A program made the position numbers and the translations under genes. 64,000 nt of DNA, taken from NCBI GenBank assembly GCA_029267635.1, contig JAJUIK010000012.1, positions 1 through 64,000 of the forward strand, read 5' to 3'. Origin of the DNA: Moraxellaceae bacterium. Lineage in GTDB: Bacteria > Pseudomonadota > Gammaproteobacteria > Pseudomonadales > Moraxellaceae. Every line of letters begins with the position of its first letter. Positions within the stretch are counted from its first letter, which is position 1. This document shows positions 27,572 to 34,964 of this stretch, one piece after another. Below the pieces are notes generated by a model. The model worked only from the letters and a program-made list of their open reading frames with translations. It made no database searches and was not told the DNA's origin.

Positions 27572-28251
27572 AGTCACGTACTAGTGAGCTGGCCGTCGGT
27601 ATTTTTGTCATTATCTTCGGTATTGCCTTGTTTTTCTTGGCCATGAAAGTCAGTGGTCTGGCCGGAACCACCTTGCGTGACAGTTATACCATGACGGCGA
27701 CTTTTGACAATGTGAATGGTCTAAAGCCACGCGCTAAAGTCACCATGAGTGGCGTGATGATTGGCCGTGTGGATGATATTACGCTGGACCCAGTGACCCG
27801 TTTAGCCACAGTGACTTTTTCACTCGATGGCAAACTGACCTCGTTTAATGCCGAACAGTTAAAAACCGTGCAGAAAAATGCGCTGGAAGAATTGCGTTAT
27901 GGTATTGAATATCAAGAAGCAAGTCCTGCGCAACAAAAAGAAATGGAAAAGCAACTTACCGATAACATGAAGTCCATCACCAGTATTGATGAAGATGCTT
28001 ATATCATGGTAGCAACCAACGGTCTGTTGGGTGAAAAGTATTTAAAAGTGGTTCCCGGTGGTGGTTTGAACTATATCAAACGTGGGGAAAGTGTTGCGAA
28101 TACCCAAGGTACCCTGGATCTTGAAGATTTGATTAACAAGTTTATTACCGGTGGTGCGGGCAAATCAGCCCAAGACTCGAATAAAGAAGAGACCGCTGCC
28201 CCGGCAGAAACAACCGACACAACTGAAGCTCAAACTTCATTTGTTGAATAA
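27568..28251 (+). CDS. mlaD: MCE-domain lipid-binding protein MlaD
   Basis: 227 residues. An N-terminal membrane anchor (about 8-27) is followed by the MCE domain, [20 protein letters not shown] and [15 protein letters not shown], and by [15 protein letters not shown]. Relative to E. coli MlaD (183 residues) there is an insert of about 48 residues inside the MCE domain (about 93-140, rich in Gln, Glu and Lys) plus a Thr/Glu/Ala-rich tail. MlaD forms a hexameric ring above MlaE in the periplasm. The insert is a known trait of Acinetobacter MlaD and supports the genus call. Confidence 0.93.
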   Translation: MKSRTSELAVGIFVIIFGIALFFLAMKVSGLAGTTLRDSYTMTATFDNVNGLKPRAKVTMSGVMIGRVDDITLDPVTRLATVTFSLDGKLTSFNAEQLKTVQKNALEELRYGIEYQEASPAQQKEMEKQLTDNMKSITSIDEDAYIMVATNGLLGEKYLKVVPGGGLNYIKRGESVANTQGTLDLEDLINKFITGGAGKSAQDSNKEETAAPAETTDTTEAQTSFVE

Positions 28252-28271
28252 GCCTGAAAGGAGTAAGTTTA

Positions 28272-28916
28272 GTGAACACGTTGTTAAAACAGACACTCAC
28301 GGCAAGTGTTTTATCGACCATGATTGCAGGAACTGTGTTTGCAGCACCGGCAGAAGCGCCACCAGTGTTTATTAAACGTGTGGCTGATGGCTTGGTTGAG
28401 CGTTTAAAAGCTGATCGCAGTAAATTGCAAAACAATCCTGCTGCAGTAAAAGCAATTATTCGCCAAAAACTTGATCCGTATGTAGATGCACAGGCGTTTA
28501 CCCGTATCGTGATGGGAACCTATGCGACTAATCAGTACAGTACGGCAGCGCAACGTGCGCAGTTTGAGAAAAACTTCCGTGAAACCCTGATTGAAAACTA
28601 TGGTGGTGCGTTTGCAAAATATAGCAATCAAACCTATAGCATGCGTCCTTACAAAGCGAGTGCTGGCAAGTATCAGGTTGTAACCATCGACTTTATTGAC
28701 GGTGGTGAAAAAATTCCGGTTTCGTTCCAGTTAGCGGATAAAGGCAACCAATGGAAAATTCGTAATATCAATGTATCGGGTATTGATCTAGGTTTGCAGT
28801 TCCGTAACCAGTTTGCTGCTACGGTAAAACGTAATGGTAATAACCTGGACAAAGCGATTGCCAATTTCGAGCCGGATGCAGAAGCAGCGGTAAACAAAAA
28901 TGGCCAGAAAAAATAA
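28272..28916 (+). CDS. mlaC: Periplasmic phospholipid-binding protein MlaC
   Basis: 214 residues, GTG start at 28272 with AAAGGAG upstream. A cleavable signal peptide is clear (NTLLKQTLTASVLSTMIAG, cleavage after TVFA). The mature part has VDAQAFTRIVMGTYA, QRAQFEKNFRETLIENYG and VPVSF-type and QWKIRNINVSGIDLG strings of the MlaC/Tol-Toc family. It shuttles phospholipid between MlaA at the outer membrane and MlaD. Follows mlaD by 20 bp. Confidence 0.94.
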   Translation: MNTLLKQTLTASVLSTMIAGTVFAAPAEAPPVFIKRVADGLVERLKADRSKLQNNPAAVKAIIRQKLDPYVDAQAFTRIVMGTYATNQYSTAAQRAQFEKNFRETLIENYGGAFAKYSNQTYSMRPYKASAGKYQVVTIDFIDGGEKIPVSFQLADKGNQWKIRNINVSGIDLGLQFRNQFAATVKRNGNNLDKAIANFEPDAEAAVNKNGQKK

Positions 28917-28931
28917 TTAAGCAGGTGAATT

Positions 28932-29222
28932 GTGATTGAGTTACTGAATCAGGAATTGGTGCTATCCGGTAAAATTGATTTCATCAATGCAGAAAGTGTG
29001 TATCGTCAAGGACTGAACCTGATTCAGGCACACGCACAGTTTCCGCTGGTGGTGAATTTGGCGCAGCTGGAGCAGGGCAGCACCTTGGCTTTAGCAGTGT
29101 TAGTGCAATGGTTGCGCAAAACCCCGAATGCACAAAGCTTGCAATTTAAAGCCGTGCCGGAAAAAATGCTGAAAATTATTCAAGCCTGTCATTTGCAGGA
29201 TGATTTGCAGCTACTGGCCTAA
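28932..29222 (+). CDS. mlaB: STAS-domain protein MlaB
   Basis: 96 residues, GTG start, small cytoplasmic STAS-domain protein that binds MlaF and stabilises the transporter. The pattern LSGKIDFINAESVY, FPLVVNLAQLEQGSTLALAVLVQWL fits STAS folds; the GST segment carries the hydroxyl residue that is conserved in MlaB. Identity relies on position as the last gene of the mla operon as much as on sequence. A terminator follows. Confidence 0.88.
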   Translation: MIELLNQELVLSGKIDFINAESVYRQGLNLIQAHAQFPLVVNLAQLEQGSTLALAVLVQWLRKTPNAQSLQFKAVPEKMLKIIQACHLQDDLQLLA

Positions 29223-29235
29223 CTCACTACTGAAT

Positions 29236-29261
29236 AAAAAAGCACCGTCAGGGGCTTTTTT
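29236..29261. terminator. Rho-independent terminator between mlaB and corA
   Basis: AAAAAAGC...CC and GG...GCTTTTTT form an imperfect stem with A- and T-runs on both sides, so it can act for the convergent mla operon and corA. Confidence 0.75.
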
Positions 29262-29262
29262 A

Positions 29263-30276
29263 TCAAATCCATTTTTTCCAGCGGAAATACAGCAAAGGTC
29301 CGACAAAGAACGAGACCAGAATACAGATCACGACGATAAAACTGGTGGTGCCCCGAGCAAATGGTAAAACATCGGTATTCATGCCGTAAATACTGGCGAT
29401 CAGCATCGGTGGAGCCAGCATACTCGGTAAAATCGAGAAGCGACGGATCGTGTCACTTTGTTCGGTGTTAATGAATCCGGATGTGGTATCGAGCAGGAAG
29501 CGCACTTTTTGGAACAGGAAGGCATCATGTTCCACCAGTGAGCGCACATCTTCACTCAACTCGCGGATATCCGCATCATAAATATGGCTGCCCAGCGCGC
29601 GTGGACGGGACAGAAAGGTTAACACCCGGCGCAAATCAATCAGACACAGTTGGGCCTTTCCGAGCACGTCTTCTTGCTGAGCCAAACGGGTTACCATGTC
29701 ATCGAGATCCAGAACCTGTTCGCGATGATGGTTGTTCAGCACTTCTGTGGAGTATTTTTCCAGGTCCTTGTGGATATCTTCCAAGATATCCGCAAGCTCA
29801 TCCAGCTTGGCTTCCAGTAAACCAAGCAGAATCCAGGTCGGATCCTTATAGTCCATTTCATAATCGTTGCGGCGCGCCCGGGCACGGAAGGCACGAAAGG
29901 CCACCAGTTTCTCTCCGCGCAGGGTGAATAAGCGGTCTTTATGTAAAATAAAAGCCACGGTTTGTACGGTGGCCAGCATGTTGGCGGAATCATCAATATC
30001 CGTTTCCACCTGATAGTTCTTGTTTTTGGTGAGGAAATAGGTACTGATATGTAAAATCCCGTCATCATCACGATAGAAACGGGCGGAAGAGGAAATGTCT
30101 TCGAGAGATTTTAAGGTTGGCAGGTTACGCTCGTAAGCATCCAGTACCCATTGTTGTTCTTCTTGTGAGGGAGCGATCAGATCGATCCACACCAGATCGG
30201 AATGTAAATCGAAACCACCGTTGATGGTGGCATCTTCTAAACTACCGCGCTCTGTGGCATAAAAGGCTTCAAGCAT
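29263..30276 (-). CDS. corA: CorA family magnesium/cobalt transporter
   Basis: 337 residues: a large N-terminal cytoplasmic domain followed by two C-terminal membrane helices with the signature IYGMNTD between them. A basic KKW C-terminus after the last helix is typical. CorA forms a pentameric Mg2+ channel; related proteins (ZntB and others) carry other ions, so the exact ion is inferred. It is transcribed alone and convergent with the mla operon. Confidence 0.9.
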   Translation of the reverse strand: MLEAFYATERGSLEDATINGGFDLHSDLVWIDLIAPSQEEQQWVLDAYERNLPTLKSLEDISSSARFYRDDDGILHISTYFLTKNKNYQVETDIDDSANMLATVQTVAFILHKDRLFTLRGEKLVAFRAFRARARRNDYEMDYKDPTWILLGLLEAKLDELADILEDIHKDLEKYSTEVLNNHHREQVLDLDDMVTRLAQQEDVLGKAQLCLIDLRRVLTFLSRPRALGSHIYDADIRELSEDVRSLVEHDAFLFQKVRFLLDTTSGFINTEQSDTIRRFSILPSMLAPPMLIASIYGMNTDVLPFARGTTSFIVVICILVSFFVGPLLYFRWKKWI

Positions 30277-30436
30277 GTCATTGCTCCCTGCGCAGTACTG
30301 TTAAAAGGAATGCGGGTATTTTAGTCAAGGCCAGTAAGAAATACACTCGTGAACGTATTATTTTGAAAAAAAATCCAGAATCAAGCATAAACGAGTAAAA
30401 TGTCACTTTTGTAACAAAAAACTCAGGAGAATTGGG

Positions 30437-31015
30437 TTGAAATCAGTTGCGATCTACTGTGGATCTGCTTTGGGACATTCTGAGTATTTTGCACAAACGG
30501 CCCGTGAAGTGGGGCAGACAGTGGCACGTTATGACTTAACACTGGTCTATGGCGGCGGCTGCAGCGGCCTGATGGGCGTGATGGCTGATGGAGCGCTGGA
30601 TGCTGGCGGCAAAGTAATTGGTGTGATGCCGCGCTTACTGGTGGAGAGTGAAATTGCTCATCCTAACCTCACCGAATTGCATATTGTGGATAGTATGCAC
30701 GAGCGTAAAAGCAAAATGGCCGAGCTCGCTGATGGATTTGTGGCCTTGCCGGGCGGTTCAGGAACCTTTGAAGAAATCTTTGAACAGTGGACTTGGGCAC
30801 AGTTGGGCATTCATCATAAACCTTGTGCTTTTCTCAATGTGGCGGGGTATTACGATGCGCTGTTTGCCATGATTGAGACGTCCAGAAAAAATGGATTCAC
30901 TTTGGATCGGCACGTAGATAAGTTGATTTGTTCTGATAATTTTGAAGAAATTTTACAACGTCTGGCAACCTATCATCCGCCGATTCCGAAATGGAATCAA
31001 CCTGTGGAAGCCTGA
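30437..31015 (+). CDS. LOG family (TIGR00730) Rossmann-fold protein
   Basis: 192 residues. YGGGCSGLMGVMADGAL (38-54) and LPGGSGTFEEIFE (104-116) are the PGGxGTxxE motif of lysine decarboxylase-like/LOG proteins, which hydrolyse nucleoside 5'-monophosphates to base and ribose-phosphate. They are not lysine decarboxylases. Start is TTG at 30437 with AGGAGA about 7 nt upstream and no better alternative. The NUDIX gene begins 2 bp after its stop, suggesting a two-gene nucleotide-hydrolysing operon. Confidence 0.9.
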   Translation: MKSVAIYCGSALGHSEYFAQTAREVGQTVARYDLTLVYGGGCSGLMGVMADGALDAGGKVIGVMPRLLVESEIAHPNLTELHIVDSMHERKSKMAELADGFVALPGGSGTFEEIFEQWTWAQLGIHHKPCAFLNVAGYYDALFAMIETSRKNGFTLDRHVDKLICSDNFEEILQRLATYHPPIPKWNQPVEA

Positions 31016-31017
31016 TC

Positions 31018-31419
31018 ATGCCACAGATTACCGTAGCGGCTGCTGTCATTCTGAATGCACAAAACCAGTTATTGGTGGTACGCAAACGACACACCCAGAT
31101 GTTTATGCAGGTCGGTGGCAAGCTGGAGCTGAATGAAACTCCGGAACAGACCATGCTGCGTGAAATTGCGGAAGAAATTGGCTGTGCAGCGGACATTCAG
31201 CAGTTCATTGGACGTTTTGAAACTGCGGCCGCGAATGAGCCGGATCATCTGCTGGTCAGTTATGTTTATGCGGTGCAACTCAAGCAGGCGCCACAAATTG
31301 CCGCAGAAATTGCCGAAATGAAATGGGTCGATTTAACCGATAGCGATACGCCATTAGCACCGCTTACCCGTGAAGTGGTGATGCCGTGGTGTCTGGCCCA
31401 ACAACCTAACTGCAACTAA
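31018..31419 (+). CDS. NUDIX hydrolase
   Basis: 133 residues from the ATG at 31018. The Nudix box GKLELNETPEQTMLREIAEE with IG is complete (Gly34, Glu40, Arg48-Glu49, Glu52-Glu53, Gly55). It hydrolyses a nucleoside diphosphate linked to some group X; the substrate cannot be deduced. A separate in-frame ATG at 30991 would overlap the preceding gene and is less likely. Its stop codon overlaps that of the convergent comF. Confidence 0.88.
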   Translation: MPQITVAAAVILNAQNQLLVVRKRHTQMFMQVGGKLELNETPEQTMLREIAEEIGCAADIQQFIGRFETAAANEPDHLLVSYVYAVQLKQAPQIAAEIAEMKWVDLTDSDTPLAPLTREVVMPWCLAQQPNCN

Positions 31420-32045
31420 GTCTCGGCCGTGGCCACACAACAGGCATGGATTTGCTGGCAACCCAATTCCTGTAACTGTAAGTGCAGTGCATGTAAAGAA
31501 CTGCCTGTAGTCACCACATCATCCAGCATCAGCACCCGGCGATAATGCACGGGTTGTGAAAGCTGAATCTGAAACTGTGCCTCGATATTGTCTAAGCGTT
31601 CAAGGCGTGACAATCCTTTTTGCGCATGCTGGGCCAGACGCTGCACCGGTTGCCAGACCGGAATATTCAGATGGCGGGCCAGAATTTTCGCCAGCTGCAA
31701 GGATTGGTTAAAACCGCGTTCGGCCAGACGATCCGTGGAAATTGGCATCGGGACAATCGCTTGCACACGTGGCAGTTTCAGTTGCATGAGACAGCCTGCT
31801 AACAGACCCTGATAATGCAGCTGTTGCTGATATTTGAATTTCTGAATCATCCGATCCAGTGGGTAGTGATAATAGCAGGCAGCATGAATCTCCAGCTCAT
31901 GTCTGACCACTGTTTGTTTGAGCCACGGGAGTTGCTGCCAGCAATCTAGGCAGACCCGATGCTGCTGTTGCTTGCTGATGCCGCACAAGATGCAGGGCAA
32001 AAAGGGTTGTAGCCAGTGGAGCAGCGGACGTTTAGACATAGGCAT
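31416..32045 (-). CDS. comF: ComF family phosphoribosyltransferase-like protein
   Basis: 209 residues. Four N-terminal cysteines (C18, C21, C32, C35 in LPCILCG and RVCLDCW) form a probable zinc site, and the C-terminal half has VQAIVPMPIS, RGFNQSLQLA and the PRPP loop VLMLDDVVTTGSSL. ComF is needed for natural transformation in several bacteria including naturally competent Acinetobacter, by an unknown step. Its ATG overlaps the recG 3' end by 14 bp (a second ATG at 32039 overlaps by 8), so the two are translated in tandem. Confidence 0.92.
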   Translation of the reverse strand: MPMSKRPLLHWLQPFLPCILCGISKQQQHRVCLDCWQQLPWLKQTVVRHELEIHAACYYHYPLDRMIQKFKYQQQLHYQGLLAGCLMQLKLPRVQAIVPMPISTDRLAERGFNQSLQLAKILARHLNIPVWQPVQRLAQHAQKGLSRLERLDNIEAQFQIQLSQPVHYRRVLMLDDVVTTGSSLHALHLQLQELGCQQIHACCVATAET

Positions 32046-34077
32046 AGCGCGGTGCCTCTGGTAGCCAGCGTTTTAGCAAGGCCGCGACATGCTCGGGATA
32101 ATGGCTGAGAATCTGCTGTGCGACATCATGCGCTTGCTGTAAGAGATGGTCATCACGTTCCAGACGGGCGACCCGAAAGCCGAGATCTCCGGTTTGTTTG
32201 GTGCCGAGTAATTCTCCCGGTCCGCGCAATTCCAGATCTTTTTCCGCAATCACAAAACCGTCGTTACTTTCGCGCAGAATACGCAAACGTTCCTGACCAT
32301 TTTGTGATAGTGGTGTTTTATACAGTAAGGCACAAAAGCTGGCCTGCGCGCCACGGCCAACACGACCACGCAGCTGATGCAGTTGCGATAAGCCCAAACG
32401 CTCGGCATTTTCAATCACCATAATCGAGGCATTCGGTACATCCACGCCGACTTCAATCACGGTAGTGGCAATTAGCAGTTGCAGTTGATTGTTTTTAACT
32501 TTCTGCATTATGGCCTGCTTTTCATCGGCTTTCATTTTGCCATGTACCAAGCCAATTCTGAGTTCTGGGAAACGTTCTTTAATTTCAGCATAGGTCGCTT
32601 CAGCGGCTTGAGCATCCAATGTTTCCGATTGTTCCACCAGTGTACACACCCAATAGGCCTGTTTACCCTCTAGACAGTTACTGGCAATGCGTTGCAACAC
32701 TTCTTCGCGGCGTTCCAGAGGAATGGTTACGGTTTGAATGGGGGTACGTCCCGGTGGCAACTCATCAATAATCGAGGTATCCAGATCACCATAGGCACTC
32801 ATCGCCAGCGTGCGCGGAATAGGGGTAGCGGTCATCACCAATTGGTGCGGAGTTAATTCACCATTCCCCTTGTTGCGTAAGGCCAGACGTTGATCGACGC
32901 CAAAGCGATGCTGCTCGTCAATAATCACCAAGCCGAGTTTGGCAAATTCGACATTTTCTTGAAACAAGGCATGGGTGCCGATAACCAAGTGGGCAGTGCC
33001 TTCCTTGATGCGTTGTTCTGCTTCAGCTCGGGCTTTGCCTTTTTGTTTGCCGGAGAGCCAGGCCACGTTCAATCCGAACGGTTCAAACCAGCGTTTGAAA
33101 TTCAGATAATGTTGCTCAGCCAGAATTTCGGTCGGGGCCATCAAGGCGACTTGCCAGCCAGCTTCCAGTGCATGACAGGCTGCGACACCTGCCACCAGGG
33201 TTTTTCCGGCACCGACATCACCCTGAACCAGACGTAACATGGGCCGGTTCTGTTTCAGGTCGGCGGCAATTTCTTTAGAGACCCGTTTTTGTGCCTGTGT
33301 CATCTGAAACGGTAAATTGCCCAAGAGTTGTTTGGCCAACACTTGGCTGGTGGGTAAGAGCGGTGCTTGAATCTGGCGAATATAGGCACGCCGGGTCAGC
33401 AAGCTGAGTTGATGTGCCACCAGTTCCTCAAAAATCAGCCGTTGCTGGGCCGGATGGGAACCCTGCAGCAACTGTTGCATATTGGCGCTGAGCGGCGGCT
33501 CGTGAATATAATGCAGGGCTTCTTTTAAGGCAAAACCATTGCTGAATTGGGCAGGTAACAGTTCCGGCAGGTCATCGCTATGTTCTGCTAGTGCCTGCCG
33601 GACATAATCGCGCAATTTGGCCTGGGTCAGGCCCTCTGTGCAGGGATAAATCGCGGTAAGCTGGGTTTTGGGCAATGGCGTATGATCGGTAATCAGCTGA
33701 ATTTCCGGATGGTACAGTTCCAGACCCCGTGCACCCACGCGCACCTCACCAAATGCGCGGATGCGGTTTCCAGCGCGCATTTTGTCGGTCAAGGCTTTAT
33801 AAATATGATAAAAACGTAGGGTAACTTTGCCGAAATCATCTTCGAGTAGCACTGCCATGGATTTGCGCTTGCCGGGCGGAAAGTCGATTGAGCGCACCAG
33901 TCCTTCCAGCAAATAGCTACGCCCCACAGTCAGTTGGTTCATGGGAATAATACTGCTACGATCTTCATAGTCACGTGGTAGATGAAACAGCAGATCATCC
34001 GTGCTAAAGATATTGAGTTTTTCCAGTCGTGCGGCAGCGGCGGTACCCACGCCTTGCAATTGATGGACCAGCGCCAT
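32032..34077 (-). CDS. recG: ATP-dependent DNA helicase RecG
   Basis: 681 residues. N-terminal wedge domain, then helicase motifs: GDVGAGKT (286-293), APTEILAEQHY (314-324), the DEAD-type box DEQH (387-390) with RFGVDQR, TATPIPRTLA, and GRVGRG near the C-terminus. RecG regresses stalled replication forks and processes Holliday junctions. Upstream gene of a recG-comF pair. Divergent from the epimerase-like gene across 25 bp. Confidence 0.96.
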   Translation of the reverse strand: MALVHQLQGVGTAAAARLEKLNIFSTDDLLFHLPRDYEDRSSIIPMNQLTVGRSYLLEGLVRSIDFPPGKRKSMAVLLEDDFGKVTLRFYHIYKALTDKMRAGNRIRAFGEVRVGARGLELYHPEIQLITDHTPLPKTQLTAIYPCTEGLTQAKLRDYVRQALAEHSDDLPELLPAQFSNGFALKEALHYIHEPPLSANMQQLLQGSHPAQQRLIFEELVAHQLSLLTRRAYIRQIQAPLLPTSQVLAKQLLGNLPFQMTQAQKRVSKEIAADLKQNRPMLRLVQGDVGAGKTLVAGVAACHALEAGWQVALMAPTEILAEQHYLNFKRWFEPFGLNVAWLSGKQKGKARAEAEQRIKEGTAHLVIGTHALFQENVEFAKLGLVIIDEQHRFGVDQRLALRNKGNGELTPHQLVMTATPIPRTLAMSAYGDLDTSIIDELPPGRTPIQTVTIPLERREEVLQRIASNCLEGKQAYWVCTLVEQSETLDAQAAEATYAEIKERFPELRIGLVHGKMKADEKQAIMQKVKNNQLQLLIATTVIEVGVDVPNASIMVIENAERLGLSQLHQLRGRVGRGAQASFCALLYKTPLSQNGQERLRILRESNDGFVIAEKDLELRGPGELLGTKQTGDLGFRVARLERDDHLLQQAHDVAQQILSHYPEHVAALLKRWLPEAPRYAYV

Positions 34078-34102
34078 GTCCCCTCAACTTAGGTCAGTGT
34101 AA

Positions 34103-34927
34103 ATGCATATTTTATTTATCGGTTATGGTAAAACATCTCAACGGCTTGCCAAACAGTTATTTCAGCAAGGCCATCAAATTACCACAATCAGCCAGAGTCC
34201 GAAAACCGATACATTTGCCACCCATCTGATTCAGGATGTGCACCAGTTGGATTTAACGCAGGTGCCGCCCGTGGACTGGGTCTATGTGCTGCTGAGTCCC
34301 TCGCAGGCGAGCATAGAGGCGTATCAGCAGACCTATTTAGACAGTGTACCGCCGATTGTTCAAGCGCTTAAATCACATCCCATTAAAAGAGTAGTTATAG
34401 TGTCTTCGACCCGGGTGTATGGTGAACAAAATGCTGAATGTGTCAATGATGAATCACTGATCCAGCCGCATGATGCTCAAGGTGAAATTCTGCGTCAGAT
34501 GGAATTTGCCTGGCTGGTGGCTTATCCGCAGCAGGCCAGTATTATCCGGCCCAGCGGCATTTATGGCAGTTCAATCGCCCGCATGTGCAAACTGGCTCAG
34601 CAGACCCAAACTTATCCGAATATTCATTACAGTAACCGGATTCATATCGACGACTTGGCGCGCTTTTTGGCCTTTTTGACTCAGCTGACACAGCCTGCGG
34701 AATCCTATATCGTCAGCAACAATCAGCCGATACCGTTGCACGAAGTGATCCAGTGGTTCCAGCAACAGTTGGGCTTACCTTTGTTGTCTTTGCAAAGTAC
34801 CACACTTTCCGGACGCAGAATCTATGCCCAGCGTATGCTGAACAGTGGTTTTCAGTTACAGCATCCGGACTGTTTTCAAGATTATGCTGCACAATTACAG
34901 ACCGCATCCTCAAACCAGTCAACATAA
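34103..34927 (+). CDS. NAD(P)-dependent epimerase/dehydratase-like protein (YeeZ-like)
   Basis: 274 residues. ILFIGYGKTSQRLAKQLFQQG at the N-terminus is a Rossmann dinucleotide site with GxGxxxxxL spacing; VVIVSSTRVYG and the IIRPSGIYG string are of the extended SDR type. The usual catalytic YxxxK is not evident, so it may be an atypical SDR without dehydratase activity. It starts 25 bp from recG on the other strand and ends at a strong terminator. Substrate unknown. Confidence 0.75.
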   Translation: MHILFIGYGKTSQRLAKQLFQQGHQITTISQSPKTDTFATHLIQDVHQLDLTQVPPVDWVYVLLSPSQASIEAYQQTYLDSVPPIVQALKSHPIKRVVIVSSTRVYGEQNAECVNDESLIQPHDAQGEILRQMEFAWLVAYPQQASIIRPSGIYGSSIARMCKLAQQTQTYPNIHYSNRIHIDDLARFLAFLTQLTQPAESYIVSNNQPIPLHEVIQWFQQQLGLPLLSLQSTTLSGRRIYAQRMLNSGFQLQHPDCFQDYAAQLQTASSNQST

Positions 34928-34955
34928 AAAAAGCAACTCGTAAGAGTTGCTTTTT
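34928..34955. terminator. Bidirectional rho-independent terminator
   Basis: AAAAAGCAACTC, loop GTAA and GAGTTGCTTTTT form a perfect 12-bp stem between convergent genes, the epimerase-like gene and plsB. Confidence 0.92.
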
Positions 34956-34964
34956 CAGGTCACT

